NCBI RefSeq assembly: GCF_014904745.1
Contig: NZ_JACZCS010000034.1
Coordinates: 1 to 43,296, forward strand
Length of the DNA stretch: 43,296 nucleotides
Origin: Oricola nitratireducens
GTDB lineage: Bacteria; Pseudomonadota; Alphaproteobacteria; Rhizobiales; Rhizobiaceae
Reading direction: 5' to 3'
Position numbers and translations under genes: made by a program. Each line of letters starts with the position of its first letter. Position 1 is the first letter of the stretch. This document shows positions 31,403 through 41,221 of the stretch, piece after piece. The notes under the pieces are model-generated. The model had not been told where the DNA came from, did no database searches, and worked only from the letters and a program-made list of their open reading frames with translations.

Positions 31403-32339
31403 TCCCGCTACCATCAGTATTGCCGTGGCAGGCATGGATCCCGTCCGGAATCGTGTTGACGGAGGGCCGAGCGGGCCCAGGCCGCGCCGCCGCTTCTCGC
31501 GCCGCAACATCTTCATCTACGGCACGCTCTTCGTCGTCGCGGTCTACTATCTGCTGCCGCTCTACGTGATGATCGTGACGTCGCTGAAGGGCATGCCTGA
31601 GATCCGGCTGGGCAATATCTTCTCGCCGCCGGTGGAGATCACCTTCGAGCCATGGGTGAAAGCCTGGGCGGAAGCCTGCACCGGGCTCAACTGCGACGGC
31701 CTCAGCCGCGGATTCTGGAATTCGGTGCGGATCACGGTTCCCTCGGTGTTCCTGTCGATCGCGGTCGCCTCGGTCAACGGCTACGCGCTTGCCAACTGGC
31801 GGTTCCGCGGCGCCGACATCTTCTTCACGATCCTGATTTTCGGGGCGTTCATTCCCTATCAGGTGATGCTGTATCCGATCGTCATCATCCTGCGCGAAAT
31901 CGGTCTTTACGGGACGCTGTGGGGGCTGGTGCTGGTGCACACGATCTTCGGCATGCCGATCCTGACGCTTCTTTTCCGCAACTACTTCACCTCGTTGCCG
32001 GAGGAACTGTTCAAGGCGGCGCGCGTCGACGGGGCGGGGTTCTGGGGGATCTATTTCCGGATCATGCTGCCGATGAGCCTGCCGATCTTCGTCGTGGCGA
32101 TCATCCTGCAGGTGACCGGCATCTGGAACGACTTCCTGTTCGGCGTGATCTACACCAAACCGGACCTCTACCCGATGACCGTGCAGCTCAACAACATCGT
32201 CAATTCCGTCCAGGGCGTGAAAGAGTACAACGTGAACATGGCCGCAACGCTGCTGACCGGGCTGGTTCCACTCGTCATCTATTTCATTTCCGGAAAACTC
32301 TTCGTCCGTGGCATCGCTGCTGGCGCCGTGAAAGGCTGA
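31395..32339 (+). CDS. sugar ABC transporter permease (MalG/UgpE-like)
   Basis: A 314-residue CUT1 permease. After a basic cytoplasmic tail of about 35 residues (RPRRRFSRRN) come six helices and the EAA loop PEELFKAARVDGAGFWGIYF, then RIMLPMSLPIF. The GTG at 31395 overlaps the upstream gene and keeps coupling; an ATG at 31434 would give a shorter tail. It forms the membrane channel with the preceding permease. The ATPase gene starts 6 bp after its stop. Confidence 0.91.
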   Translation: MSNPATISIAVAGMDPVRNRVDGGPSGPRPRRRFSRRNIFIYGTLFVVAVYYLLPLYVMIVTSLKGMPEIRLGNIFSPPVEITFEPWVKAWAEACTGLNCDGLSRGFWNSVRITVPSVFLSIAVASVNGYALANWRFRGADIFFTILIFGAFIPYQVMLYPIVIILREIGLYGTLWGLVLVHTIFGMPILTLLFRNYFTSLPEELFKAARVDGAGFWGIYFRIMLPMSLPIFVVAIILQVTGIWNDFLFGVIYTKPDLYPMTVQLNNIVNSVQGVKEYNVNMAATLLTGLVPLVIYFISGKLFVRGIAAGAVKG

Positions 32340-32345
32340 TTATCC

Positions 32346-33437
32346 ATGGAAAGCGTATCCATCCGCGACGTGAGCCTGAATTTCGGGGCTGTCCGCGTCC
32401 TGGAAAAACTCAATCTTGATGTCATGGAGGGGGAATTCCTCGTCCTGCTCGGACCGTCCGGCTGCGGGAAATCGACCTTGCTCAATTGTATCGCCGGCCT
32501 TCTCGACGTCAGCGACGGGCAGATCATCATCAAGGAACGCAACGTGACCTGGCAGGAGCCGAAGGACCGCGGCATCGGCATGGTGTTCCAGTCCTACGCG
32601 CTCTATCCGCAGATGACGGTGGAGGGCAATCTGAGCTTCGGCCTGAAGAACCAGGGCATGCCGCGCGACCAGATCAGGGAACGCATCGAGCGGGCCGCGA
32701 AAATCCTGCAGATCGAGCCGCTGCTCGCCCGCAAGCCGGCGCAACTGTCGGGCGGCCAGCGCCAGCGCGTGGCAATCGGCCGTGCGCTGGTGCGCGATGT
32801 CGACGTGTTCCTGTTCGACGAGCCGCTGTCGAACCTCGACGCCAAGCTGCGCTCGGAGCTGCGCGTCGAGATCAAGCGGCTGCACCAGAAGCTGACCAAC
32901 ACGATGATCTATGTCACGCATGACCAGATCGAGGCGCTGACGCTGGCGGACCGGATCGCGGTGATGAAGGGCGGGGTCATCCAGCAGCTCGACGAACCGC
33001 ATACGATCTACAACCGGCCGCGCAACCTGTTCGTCGCGGGCTTCATCGGCTCGCCGCCCATGAGCTTCCTCGATGGCGAGGTCATGGCGAAGGGGAACGG
33101 TTTTTCGTTCCGGCTGGGCGAGCATGAAGTCCCGCTTGCGGGGTATGTCGCCGAAACCGAACTCGCTCCCAAGCAAGCCGCCATATTCGGCGTGCGGCCG
33201 GAACATGTCGAGATCCATCACGAGGGCGATGTTCCGGAAACGGCGCTCTATCCGGCCACGGTCGATCTGGAGGAGCCGATGGGGGCCGACAGCCTGGTAT
33301 GGGTGTCGCTCGGCGGCCATACACTGTCGGCGCGCGTCGATTCCTCCCAGCGCTTCCGCCGCGGGGACAAGGTGCGGATCGGCTTCAACCTGTCGATGGC
33401 CTCGATCTTCGACCAGGAAACAGAAATCCGCTTATAA
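32346..33437 (+). CDS. sugar ABC transporter ATP-binding protein (UgpC/MsmX type)
   Basis: A 363-residue CUT1 ATPase. Walker A GPSGCGKST is at about residues 36-44, signature LSGGQRQRVAIGRAL near 134, and Walker B VFLFDEPLSNLDAKLR near 154. The switch His is in VTHDQIEA. The C-terminal 120 residues form the MalK-type OB/TOBE regulatory domain (FGVRPEHVEI). It energises the import system and may serve other sugar importers too, as MsmX-type ATPases do. Its stop lies 15 bp before the beta-mannosidase gene, so import and hydrolysis are one transcription unit. Confidence 0.93.
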   Translation: MESVSIRDVSLNFGAVRVLEKLNLDVMEGEFLVLLGPSGCGKSTLLNCIAGLLDVSDGQIIIKERNVTWQEPKDRGIGMVFQSYALYPQMTVEGNLSFGLKNQGMPRDQIRERIERAAKILQIEPLLARKPAQLSGGQRQRVAIGRALVRDVDVFLFDEPLSNLDAKLRSELRVEIKRLHQKLTNTMIYVTHDQIEALTLADRIAVMKGGVIQQLDEPHTIYNRPRNLFVAGFIGSPPMSFLDGEVMAKGNGFSFRLGEHEVPLAGYVAETELAPKQAAIFGVRPEHVEIHHEGDVPETALYPATVDLEEPMGADSLVWVSLGGHTLSARVDSSQRFRRGDKVRIGFNLSMASIFDQETEIRL

Positions 33438-33452
33438 GGCACACGATCTCCC

Positions 33453-35891
33453 ATGAACGTCCTGCAAACATCTGCGGCAAAGTCCTTCGCGACTCCAACC
33501 GGCGCGTTCGATCTCGCCGGAACATGGTCGCTCGCCGACAGCGAGGGCGGCCACGCGGCTGAGATCGCGCTGCCGGGGGACGTGCATTCGGCGCTGTTTG
33601 CGGCGGGCCTCATTCGCGATCCCTATTTCGGGCGCAACGAATACGACGTGCGCTGGGTGGCGGAGCGCGACTGGGTCCTGACGCGGGAATTCACGCTCGA
33701 CGACCCTGACGTCGAACTGGTGGTCTCCGGGCTCGATACGATCGCCGAAGTCCGGGTCAACGATCAATCCGTGCTGCAGGGCGCAAACAGCTTCCGGACC
33801 TGGCGCGCGGACCTGTCGCCGGCCGCCATTGCCGGGACGAACCGGATCGAGATCGTCATCCGGTCGAGTATCGCCGAGGGCGCGCGACTGCAGGCGGCCC
33901 AGCCGTTCCATGTGCCGTGGAACAAGGACAACTGCCCGATTCCGAACGGCAACATGCTGCGCAAGCCGCAATGCGATTTCGGCTGGGACTGGAACATCGC
34001 GCTCGCGCCGCTCGGCGTGCATGGCGACATCCGCCTCGAGCCAAAACGCGCCGGGCGGCTTGCCGATATTCAGGTGCGGCAGCGGCATGACGGTTCGAAG
34101 GTTACGCTCAACCTGATTGCGAAGATCGAAGGCGAGTCGGCTGAAAAGGGAATCGAATTCCTGTTCGGCGGGTCGCTTGTCGAAGTGCCGGTGCGAAATG
34201 GCGAGGCGCATGCCGAAATCGTTGTCGACAATCCGGAATTGTGGTGGCCGGCCGGTCTCGGCGAACAGACCCTGCACGATCTCGAGGTGCGTTTCGGCGA
34301 ACAGGTCCTTCGCAGGCGCATCGGGTTGCGCTCCCTCGACCTCATGGTCGAAGAGGATGGCGGATTCAAATTCCGCGTCAACGGGCGCGATGTCTTTGCG
34401 CGTGGCGCCAACTGGATCCCGGCGGATGCGCTGCCCGGCCGGGTCACGCCGGAAAAGACGCGGGACCTGCTGCAATCGGCCGTCGACGCGAACTTGAACA
34501 TGCTGCGGGTCTGGGGCGGCGGGCGCTACGAGCCGGACTGGTTCTACGACCTGTGCGACGAGCTCGGCCTGATGGTCTGGCAGGACTTCATGTTCGCCTG
34601 CCATCTCTATCCGTCGACGCCGGAATTCCTGGCCGAAATCGACCGGGAGGTGCGCGAAGTCGTTGCGCGGATCGATTATCATGCCTGCATCGCGCTGTGG
34701 TGCGGCGACAACGAACTGATCGGCGCGCTGACGTGGTTCGAGGAAAGCCGTAACAATCGCGACCGCTATCTCGTCGCCTATGACCGGTTGAACCGCACGA
34801 TCGAAGGCGCATTGAAGGAAACCGCGCCGGAGGCGAACTGGTGGCCGTCGTCGCCATCGCCAGGCTATCTGAAATTCGGCGATGCCTGGCATGACGACAG
34901 TTCGGGCGACATGCATTTCTGGTCAGTCTGGCACGAGGGCCGCGATTTCGAGCATTACCGGGACGTCTCGCCGCGTTTCTGCTCCGAGTTCGGCTTCCAG
35001 TCCTATCCGTCGATGCAAACGATCCGGACCTTCGCAGAACCGAAGGACTTCAATATCGCCGCGCCGGTGCTCGAAAGCCACCAGAAGAATGCCGGCGGCA
35101 ATGCGCGCATCGCCGAAACGATGTTCCGCTATTTCCGCTTTCCGACGGATTTCGGGAATTTCGTTTACCTGTCGCAGGTCCAGCAGGGACTGGCGATCAA
35201 GACCGCCGTCACGCATTGGCGCAGCCTGAAACCGCATTGCATGGGCACCCTCTACTGGCAGTTGAACGATACATGGCCGGTGGCCAGCTGGTCGTCGCTG
35301 GATTACGGCGGCGGCTGGAAGCTGATGCATCACATGGCGCGCGGTTTCTTCGCGCCGGTGATCGTCAGCGTTGTGCCGGAGGAGGGCGGTTTCGCCTTCA
35401 AGGGCGTGAACGACACGCTGACGGGCGTTTCGATCGATCTGGAGGTCTTCGCCGCGAAGATGACGGGCGAGGTCCGCAGCCTCGGCGCGGTCAGGGGCGA
35501 CGTGTCTCCCGACGCAGCGGCGCGCCTGCTCGATATCGGCACCGATGCGGTTGGCGATGGCGAATTTCTCGCCTGGCGCTGGATTGCCTCCGACGGCAGC
35601 GCCGGCGGCGACATCTTCACGCCGAAGCCGTTCAAGGCCTACGACCTGCTTGCGCCGCAGGTCACGGTCGCGGCGCGCGAGGACGGGTCGATATGGCGGC
35701 TCAGGCTGAGCGCGGAAAAACCGGCCTTTTTCGTTGCCGTCGAGGCGGATATCGCGGGCCGTTTTTCTGACAATGCCTTCACGCTGTTTCCCGGACACGA
35801 TACGGAAATCACCTTCACGCCGAGGGACCGCGATTCCACGCCGTCTTTCGTCATCCGCGATCTCCACTCAGCAACATACGGTCCATCATGA
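33453..35891 (+). CDS. beta-mannosidase (glycoside hydrolase family 2)
   Basis: An 812-residue GH2 enzyme without a signal peptide, so it acts in the cytoplasm on imported oligosaccharides, releasing terminal beta-D-mannose. The N-terminal jelly-roll (about 15-190) contains the GH2 mannosidase landmark CDFGWDWN (WD near 177-178). The barrel has the acid/base Glu421 in WCGDNEL and the nucleophile Glu512 in SEFGFQSYPS. The YWQLNDTWPVASW motif near 600 is typical of beta-mannosidase rather than beta-galactosidase. The next gene, a mannose-handling isomerase, overlaps its stop (ATGA), in line with mannose as product. Confidence 0.92.
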   Translation: MNVLQTSAAKSFATPTGAFDLAGTWSLADSEGGHAAEIALPGDVHSALFAAGLIRDPYFGRNEYDVRWVAERDWVLTREFTLDDPDVELVVSGLDTIAEVRVNDQSVLQGANSFRTWRADLSPAAIAGTNRIEIVIRSSIAEGARLQAAQPFHVPWNKDNCPIPNGNMLRKPQCDFGWDWNIALAPLGVHGDIRLEPKRAGRLADIQVRQRHDGSKVTLNLIAKIEGESAEKGIEFLFGGSLVEVPVRNGEAHAEIVVDNPELWWPAGLGEQTLHDLEVRFGEQVLRRRIGLRSLDLMVEEDGGFKFRVNGRDVFARGANWIPADALPGRVTPEKTRDLLQSAVDANLNMLRVWGGGRYEPDWFYDLCDELGLMVWQDFMFACHLYPSTPEFLAEIDREVREVVARIDYHACIALWCGDNELIGALTWFEESRNNRDRYLVAYDRLNRTIEGALKETAPEANWWPSSPSPGYLKFGDAWHDDSSGDMHFWSVWHEGRDFEHYRDVSPRFCSEFGFQSYPSMQTIRTFAEPKDFNIAAPVLESHQKNAGGNARIAETMFRYFRFPTDFGNFVYLSQVQQGLAIKTAVTHWRSLKPHCMGTLYWQLNDTWPVASWSSLDYGGGWKLMHHMARGFFAPVIVSVVPEEGGFAFKGVNDTLTGVSIDLEVFAAKMTGEVRSLGAVRGDVSPDAAARLLDIGTDAVGDGEFLAWRWIASDGSAGGDIFTPKPFKAYDLLAPQVTVAAREDGSIWRLRLSAEKPAFFVAVEADIAGRFSDNAFTLFPGHDTEITFTPRDRDSTPSFVIRDLHSATYGPS

Positions 35892-36577
35892 AACGCTCTG
35901 TCATCAACGACATCATCCGCGAAAGCGACGCCTTCATCCGCTCCTTCGGCTACATCATGCCGCCCTTTGCCTATTGGCCTCCGGCCGAACTGAAGCGGCA
36001 TACGGAAACCGACAGCGCGCGCATCCGCGACCACCGGCTCGGCTGGGACATCACCGATTATGGCCAGGGCAAGTTCGAGGAGCTGGGCCTGTTCCTGTTC
36101 ACGGTGCGCAACGGCAACAACGCCAATGTCGAGAAGGGCAGGGGCATGCTCTATGCCGAGAAGATCATGATCTCGGGCGAAAACCAGATTTCGCCGATGC
36201 ACCGGCACAATCTCAAGACCGAGGACATCATCAACAAGGGTGGCGGCACGCTGGTGCTGGAGCTGTTCAAGGCCAATCCGGACGGCTCGATCGACCAGAA
36301 CGCCGAGGTGAATGTGCTGACCGATGGCACCCGGCGCAGCCTTCCGGCGGGCGGCCTCCTGAAGCTCGCGCCCGGCGAGAGCGTGACGCTGGAGCCCGAC
36401 TGCTGGCACGCCTTCTGGGGCGAGGGCGGCAAGGTGCTGATCGGCGAGGTCTCCAACGTCAACGACGATCTCACCGACAACATCTTCCGCGATCCGATCG
36501 GGCGGTTCTCGCAGGTCGAGGAAGACACCGACCCGCTGCACCTGCTTGTTTCCGACTACGACACCTGGCTCCGCTGA
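35888..36577 (+). CDS. D-lyxose/D-mannose ketol-isomerase (cupin)
   Basis: A 229-residue cupin sugar isomerase of the D-lyxose isomerase family. The metal-binding cupin motif is MHRHNLKTED, giving His105, His107 and Glu112 as ligands, with His174 (DCWHAFWGE) as the fourth. Family members interconvert D-lyxose and D-xylulose, and D-mannose and D-fructose. Directly behind a beta-mannosidase, the mannose-to-fructose reaction is the expected role, letting mannose enter metabolism without a mannose-6-phosphate isomerase. Start overlaps the mannosidase stop by 4 bp. The next gene starts 21 bp after the stop. Confidence 0.9.
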   Translation: MKRSVINDIIRESDAFIRSFGYIMPPFAYWPPAELKRHTETDSARIRDHRLGWDITDYGQGKFEELGLFLFTVRNGNNANVEKGRGMLYAEKIMISGENQISPMHRHNLKTEDIINKGGGTLVLELFKANPDGSIDQNAEVNVLTDGTRRSLPAGGLLKLAPGESVTLEPDCWHAFWGEGGKVLIGEVSNVNDDLTDNIFRDPIGRFSQVEEDTDPLHLLVSDYDTWLR

Positions 36578-36598
36578 GCCCATTTCGAGGATGTATCC

Positions 36599-37354
36599 AT
36601 GACCGAGTTTTCCTATCAGCTCTACAGTTCACGCAATTTCCCGCCGCTTTCGGAGACGCTGAAAATGCTCGGGTCGCTCGGATACACACAGGTCGAAGGC
36701 TATGGCGGACTGTTCGCCGATCTCGATGCGGTCGACGAACTGAAGGCGGACCTCGCCGGTAACGGCCTGTCCATGCCGACCGGCCATTTCGGTCTCGACA
36801 TGGTGCAAAACCAGCCCGACCGCGTGCTCGATATCGCCGGGGCGCTCGGCATCGAGGCGGTTTTCGTGCCGGCGGTACCGGCGGAGGAGCGCAAAAAGGA
36901 CGCGGCCGGCTGGCGCGCGCTCGGCGAGCAGCTCGCGGCGGCGGCCGAACCGTACCGGAAGGCCGGGCTCATCTTCGGCTGGCACAACCATGCCTTCGAA
37001 TTCGTCGAAACCGAAACCGGTGAAATGCCGCTCGACCTGATCATGGCGGGCGATCCGAAGCTGGCGCTGGAGTTCGACGTGGCCTGGGCCGTGAAGGGCG
37101 GCCAGGATCCGATCGCCTGGATCGAAAGATATTCGAAGCGGATCGCCGCGGCCCATATCAAGGACATCGCGCCCGAGGGCGAATGCGCCGACGAGGACGG
37201 CTGGGCCGATGTCGGCCACGGCGTCATGGACTGGATCGGGATCATGGCGGCGCTGCGCGACACCACGGCGCGCTGGTTCGTGATGGAGCACGACAATCCG
37301 AACGACCATGCCCGCTTCGCCCGCCGGTCGATCGAAACCGCACGCACTCTCTGA
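36599..37354 (+). CDS. sugar phosphate isomerase/epimerase (xylose isomerase-like TIM barrel)
   Basis: A 251-residue AP-endonuclease-2-type TIM barrel, common in sugar operons as isomerase, epimerase or 3-keto-sugar enzyme. Landmarks are FGWHNHAFEFV (near residue 125, metal ligands His and Glu), ALEFDVAWAVKGGQD (Asp ligand) and AAHIKDIAPEGE. Pairing with the Gfo/Idh/MocA dehydrogenase that follows is frequent; together such pairs can oxidise and rearrange a sugar through a 3-keto intermediate. The exact reaction is not visible. Confidence 0.87.
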   Translation: MTEFSYQLYSSRNFPPLSETLKMLGSLGYTQVEGYGGLFADLDAVDELKADLAGNGLSMPTGHFGLDMVQNQPDRVLDIAGALGIEAVFVPAVPAEERKKDAAGWRALGEQLAAAAEPYRKAGLIFGWHNHAFEFVETETGEMPLDLIMAGDPKLALEFDVAWAVKGGQDPIAWIERYSKRIAAAHIKDIAPEGECADEDGWADVGHGVMDWIGIMAALRDTTARWFVMEHDNPNDHARFARRSIETARTL

Positions 37355-37365
37355 GGATTGGAAAC

Positions 37366-38499
37366 ATGAACAAGCTCGGTGTCGGCATCATCGGATGCGG
37401 CAACATCTCGGCCGCCTATCTGCGGCTCGGCCCGCTGTTCAAGGCGCTGGAAATGCGCGCGGTCGCCGACGTCAACATGGACGCGGCCAGGGCGCGGGCC
37501 GATGAATTCGGTGTCCGCGCGACGAGCGTCGAGGACCTTCTGGCGTCCAGAGACATCGACGTTGTCGTGAACCTGACAATCCCGGATGCGCATTTCATGG
37601 TGACCAAGGCGATCCTGGAGGCGGGCAAGCACGCCTATTCGGAAAAGCCGCTCGTTCTTTCGCTGGCCGAAGGCGAACAGTTGCGCGGTCTGGCGGACGG
37701 TAGGGGGCTGCGCGTCGGATCGGCCCCGGACACTTTCCTCGGCGGTGCGCACCAGCTGGCCCGCGCCAGGATCGACGAGGGGCTGATCGGCGACGTCGTC
37801 GCAGGGACCTGCCACGTCATGTCGCACGGCATGGAGCACTGGCATCCCAATCCCGACTTCTTCTTCCTGCCCGGTGCAGGTCCGGTGCTCGATGTCGGGC
37901 CGTATTATATCACCAACCTGATCCAGCTGATCGGGCCGGTGAAGCGGGTCGCGTCGCTGACCTCCTCGGCGACGTCGACCCGCACGATTTCGACCGAGGG
38001 GCCGCGCAAGGGCGAGGTGATTCCGGTCAAGACGCCGACCAACATCCACGCGCTGCTGGACTTCGAGAACGGCGCGACGATCACGCTGTCGGCAAGCTGG
38101 GACGTGTGGGCGCACCGCCATGCCAACATGGAGCTCTACGGCAGGGAAGGTTCGCTGTTCGTGCCCGATCCGAACTTCTTCGGCGGGACGGTCGAACATG
38201 CGGGCCGCGACGGCAAGATCGCGCCGCTGCCGGAATGGGATCATCCGTTCGGCGTGGCCAACCAGGAACATCCGGCCGGAGCCAGGGCCAATTACCGCAC
38301 GGCGGGACTTGCCGACATGGCGCAGGCCATCGTCGAGGAGAGGCCGCACCGCTGCTCGCTGGAACTGGCGATCCATGCCGTCGACGTGATGACGTCGATC
38401 CTGAAGTCGGGCGAGACCGGCACCTTCGTCGAACTGATGACGAGTTGCGAGCGTCCGGCGGCCTTGTCGCCCGACGCGGCCCGCAAGCTGATGGGCTGA
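37366..38499 (+). CDS. Gfo/Idh/MocA-family NAD(P)-dependent sugar oxidoreductase
   Basis: A 377-residue two-domain dehydrogenase. The N-terminal Rossmann motif is GVGIIGCGNIS (residues 5-15) and the catalytic-lysine motif is YSEKPLVL (Lys near 94). The C-terminal substrate domain contains GAGPVLDVGPYYITNLIQLI, with the usual D-x-G-x-H/Y position read as Asp/Tyr. It probably oxidises a sugar hydroxyl. ATG 37366 is used because it starts the Rossmann strand. A 14-bp GC palindrome sits in the 65-bp space before the next gene. Confidence 0.9.
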   Translation: MNKLGVGIIGCGNISAAYLRLGPLFKALEMRAVADVNMDAARARADEFGVRATSVEDLLASRDIDVVVNLTIPDAHFMVTKAILEAGKHAYSEKPLVLSLAEGEQLRGLADGRGLRVGSAPDTFLGGAHQLARARIDEGLIGDVVAGTCHVMSHGMEHWHPNPDFFFLPGAGPVLDVGPYYITNLIQLIGPVKRVASLTSSATSTRTISTEGPRKGEVIPVKTPTNIHALLDFENGATITLSASWDVWAHRHANMELYGREGSLFVPDPNFFGGTVEHAGRDGKIAPLPEWDHPFGVANQEHPAGARANYRTAGLADMAQAIVEERPHRCSLELAIHAVDVMTSILKSGETGTFVELMTSCERPAALSPDAARKLMG

Positions 38500-38520
38500 C
38501 TGTTGGCCAGCGTGCAATTC

Positions 38521-38534
38521 GCCGGCGCGCCGGC
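38521..38534. repeat. 14-bp perfect GC palindrome
   Basis: GCCGGCGCGCCGGC lies in the 65-bp gap between the Gfo/Idh/MocA and aldo/keto reductase genes. It could form a short hairpin or just be a base-composition effect in high-GC DNA. There is no T-run. Confidence 0.35.
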
Positions 38535-38564
38535 CTCATATCGATACGAATGAAAGGGTAAGCC

Positions 38565-39614
38565 ATGACCTATGTGCCTGCAGAAAGCCGCTACGAGAAG
38601 ATGGTCTATCGCCGTTGCGGGAAGTCCGGGCTCGATCTGCCGGCGATCTCTCTCGGCCTGTGGCACAATTTCGGCTACGACACGCCGCACGACACCAAGC
38701 GCGCGATCGTCCAGGCGGCATTCGACCACGGCATCACGCATTTCGATCTCGCCAACAATTACGGTCCGCCGGCGGGCAGCGCGGAGGAAGCCTTCGGCGA
38801 AATCCTGCGCACCGACCTGAGAGGCTATCGCGACGAGATCATCGTGTCGTCGAAGGCCGGCTACATGATGTGGCCCGGGCCTTACGGCGAGTGGGGCAGC
38901 CGCAAATACCTGATCTCGTCCTGCGACCAGTCGCTGAAGCGCCTCGGCCTCGACTATGTCGATATCTTCTATTCGCACCGCTTCGATCCGGATACGCCGC
39001 TGGAGGAGACGATGGGCGCGCTCGACCAGATCGTGCGTTCGGGCAAGGCGCTTTATGCCGGCATCTCGTCCTATAATTCGGAGCGCACGCGCGAGGCGGT
39101 GAAAATCCTCAACGACCTCGGCACGCCGTGCCTGATCCACCAGCCGTCATACAACATGCTCAATCGCTGGGTGGAGCGCGACGGGTTGAAGGACACGCTG
39201 AAGGAACTCGGCATCGGTTCCATCGCGTTTACGCCGCTCGCGCAGGGTATGCTGACCAACAAATATCTGAAGGGCATTCCCGAAGACAGCCGCGCCGCGC
39301 AGGGCAAGTCGCTGAAGAAGGAATTCCTCAACGAGGATGCGATCGAACATATCAACAAGCTCAACGACATCGCCAAACGGCGGGGCCAGTCGCTCGCCCA
39401 GATGGCGCTGGCGTGGGTGCTGCGCGAGGGCGGCATCACCACGGCGCTGATCGGCGCATCGCGGCCAAGCCAGGTGATCGATTGCGTCGGCGCCGTCGGC
39501 AATCTCGATTTCACGGCCGAGGAGCTCGCCGAAATCGACAAATATGCCGACGAGGAGAACATCAATTTGTGGGCGCAGTCTGCCGAACAGAAGAAGGGGG
39601 CGGCGCAGAGATGA
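38565..39614 (+). CDS. aldo/keto reductase (YghZ/GAP-reductase-like)
   Basis: A 349-residue NADPH-dependent reductase of the AKR superfamily with the intact catalytic tetrad Asp61, Tyr66 (DLANNYGPP), Lys97 (SSKAGYM) and His138 (SHRFD). Length and the segments WGSRKYLISSCDQSLKRLG and QPSYNMLNRWVERDGL match the YghZ (L-glyceraldehyde 3-phosphate reductase) branch. In this operon it may reduce a sugar or aldehyde intermediate. AAAGGG precedes the ATG. The stop overlaps the GH43 start (ATGA). Confidence 0.9.
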   Translation: MTYVPAESRYEKMVYRRCGKSGLDLPAISLGLWHNFGYDTPHDTKRAIVQAAFDHGITHFDLANNYGPPAGSAEEAFGEILRTDLRGYRDEIIVSSKAGYMMWPGPYGEWGSRKYLISSCDQSLKRLGLDYVDIFYSHRFDPDTPLEETMGALDQIVRSGKALYAGISSYNSERTREAVKILNDLGTPCLIHQPSYNMLNRWVERDGLKDTLKELGIGSIAFTPLAQGMLTNKYLKGIPEDSRAAQGKSLKKEFLNEDAIEHINKLNDIAKRRGQSLAQMALAWVLREGGITTALIGASRPSQVIDCVGAVGNLDFTAEELAEIDKYADEENINLWAQSAEQKKGAAQR

Positions 39615-41221
39615 TCCGCAATCCGATCCTTCCCGGCTTCAATCCCGACCCGTCCTTCTGCTGTGTCGGCGAGGACTACTACATCGCCACCTCGACCTTC
39701 GAGTGGTATCCGGGCGTCCAGATCCACCATTCGCGCGATCTCGTGAACTGGATGCTGGTGTCGCGGCCGCTCGCGCGCAAGGCGCTGCTCGACATGCGCG
39801 GCAACCCCGACAGTTGCGGCATCTGGGCACCGTGCTTGTCGCATGCGGACGGGAAATTCTGGCTCGTTTATACCGACGTCAAGCGCTACGACGGCAATTT
39901 CAAGGACGCGCCGAACTACATCACGACCTGCGAGACCATCGACGGCGAATGGTCCGATCCGTGGTATGTCAATTCGTCCGGCTTCGACCCGTCGCTGTTC
40001 CACGACGATGACGGGCGCAAGTGGTTCATGAACATGCAGTGGAACCATCGCGGGCCGGGCACCGGCGGCAACCCGAAACACGCTTCCTTCGATGGCATCC
40101 TGCTGCAGCAATGGGATCCGGAGAACGGCCTGACGGGTCCGGTGACCAATATCTACCCCGGCACCGACCGCGGGCTGACCGAGGCGCCGCATATCTTCAA
40201 GCGCCATGGCTGGTACTATCTGACGACGGCGGAAGGCGGCACCGGCTACAACCATGCGGTAACCATGGCGCGGTCTCGGTCGATCACAGGTCCCTACGAG
40301 GACCATCCGGACAAGCACCTGATCTGCGCCGCCGATGCGCCGGATCACCCGATCCAGCGGACGGGCCACGGCCAGTATGTCGAGACGCATTGGGGCGACA
40401 TCTACCACACCTTCCTGATGGGTCGGCCGATATACGGACCTGACGGCACGGGCCGGTTCTGCCCGCTCGGGCGCGAAACCGGGATCGAGCGCTGTGTGTG
40501 GGGCGAAGACGACTGGCTCTATCTCGAAGAGGGCGGGCTGTTGCCGCGCGTGGAGGTGCCGTCTCCGACCGATGCCGAGCCATTCGCGCCGGAACCGGTG
40601 CGCCGGACATTCGACGGCGCGGCGTTGCCCGAGGAGTTCCAGTGGCTCAGAACGCCGGACACGGGCCGCATTTTCCGCATCGGCGACGGCGCGCTGACGC
40701 TGACCGGGCGCGAGAGTGCCGGCAGCTGGTTCGAGCAGGCGCTCGTCGCCCGCCGGCAGGAGCACCTTGCCTATGCGGCCGAAACGGAGGTTTTTTTCGA
40801 TCCCGTCACCTATCAGCAGGCGGCGGGGCTGACGACCTATTACAATCGCCACAAGTTCCATGCCTTGCTGGTCTCGCACGAGCCAGGAATCGGGCGCGCG
40901 CTGGTGATCCTGTCGTGCAATGGCGACTGGCCGAATGGCGCGCTCACGAAACCGCTCGACGTACCGGTCGCCGTGGGCGAGGGGCCGGTCGAAATGCGGG
41001 TGGAGGTCGACCACGCCGTGCAGCGGTTTTTCTGGCGGCAGGGCGGCGGCGCCTGGACCGTGATCGGACCCGTGCTGGACGCATCAGTGATTTCCGATGA
41101 GGGCGGGCGCGGCGAGCACGGCTCGTTCACCGGCGCCTTCGTCGGCATGCTCGCTTTCGACATCACCGGGCAGGGCAGGGAAGCCCGGTTCCCTCGGTTC
41201 GATTACGTGCCGGGTGAATGA
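39611..41221 (+). CDS. GH43 glycosidase (beta-xylosidase/arabinofuranosidase type)
   Basis: A 536-residue enzyme with an N-terminal five-bladed GH43 propeller and a C-terminal beta-sandwich from about residue 335. The general base is Asp13 (FNPDPSF), the pKa-modulating Asp is Asp126 (GFDPSLF) and the general acid Glu191 (LTEAPHIF). The opening [13 protein letters not shown] followed by [19 protein letters not shown] is typical of beta-xylosidases that cut xylo-oligosaccharides, some with arabinosidase activity. No signal peptide, so it acts in the cytoplasm. Its presence beside a beta-mannosidase suggests mixed hemicellulose fragments as food. Confidence 0.92.
   Translation: MIRNPILPGFNPDPSFCCVGEDYYIATSTFEWYPGVQIHHSRDLVNWMLVSRPLARKALLDMRGNPDSCGIWAPCLSHADGKFWLVYTDVKRYDGNFKDAPNYITTCETIDGEWSDPWYVNSSGFDPSLFHDDDGRKWFMNMQWNHRGPGTGGNPKHASFDGILLQQWDPENGLTGPVTNIYPGTDRGLTEAPHIFKRHGWYYLTTAEGGTGYNHAVTMARSRSITGPYEDHPDKHLICAADAPDHPIQRTGHGQYVETHWGDIYHTFLMGRPIYGPDGTGRFCPLGRETGIERCVWGEDDWLYLEEGGLLPRVEVPSPTDAEPFAPEPVRRTFDGAALPEEFQWLRTPDTGRIFRIGDGALTLTGRESAGSWFEQALVARRQEHLAYAAETEVFFDPVTYQQAAGLTTYYNRHKFHALLVSHEPGIGRALVILSCNGDWPNGALTKPLDVPVAVGEGPVEMRVEVDHAVQRFFWRQGGGAWTVIGPVLDASVISDEGGRGEHGSFTGAFVGMLAFDITGQGREARFPRFDYVPGE

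Noticed and set aside
39071-41014. Long minus-strand open frame opposite the aldo/keto reductase and GH43 genes
   Set aside because: No recognisable domain; the catalytic residues of both plus-strand enzymes are intact.
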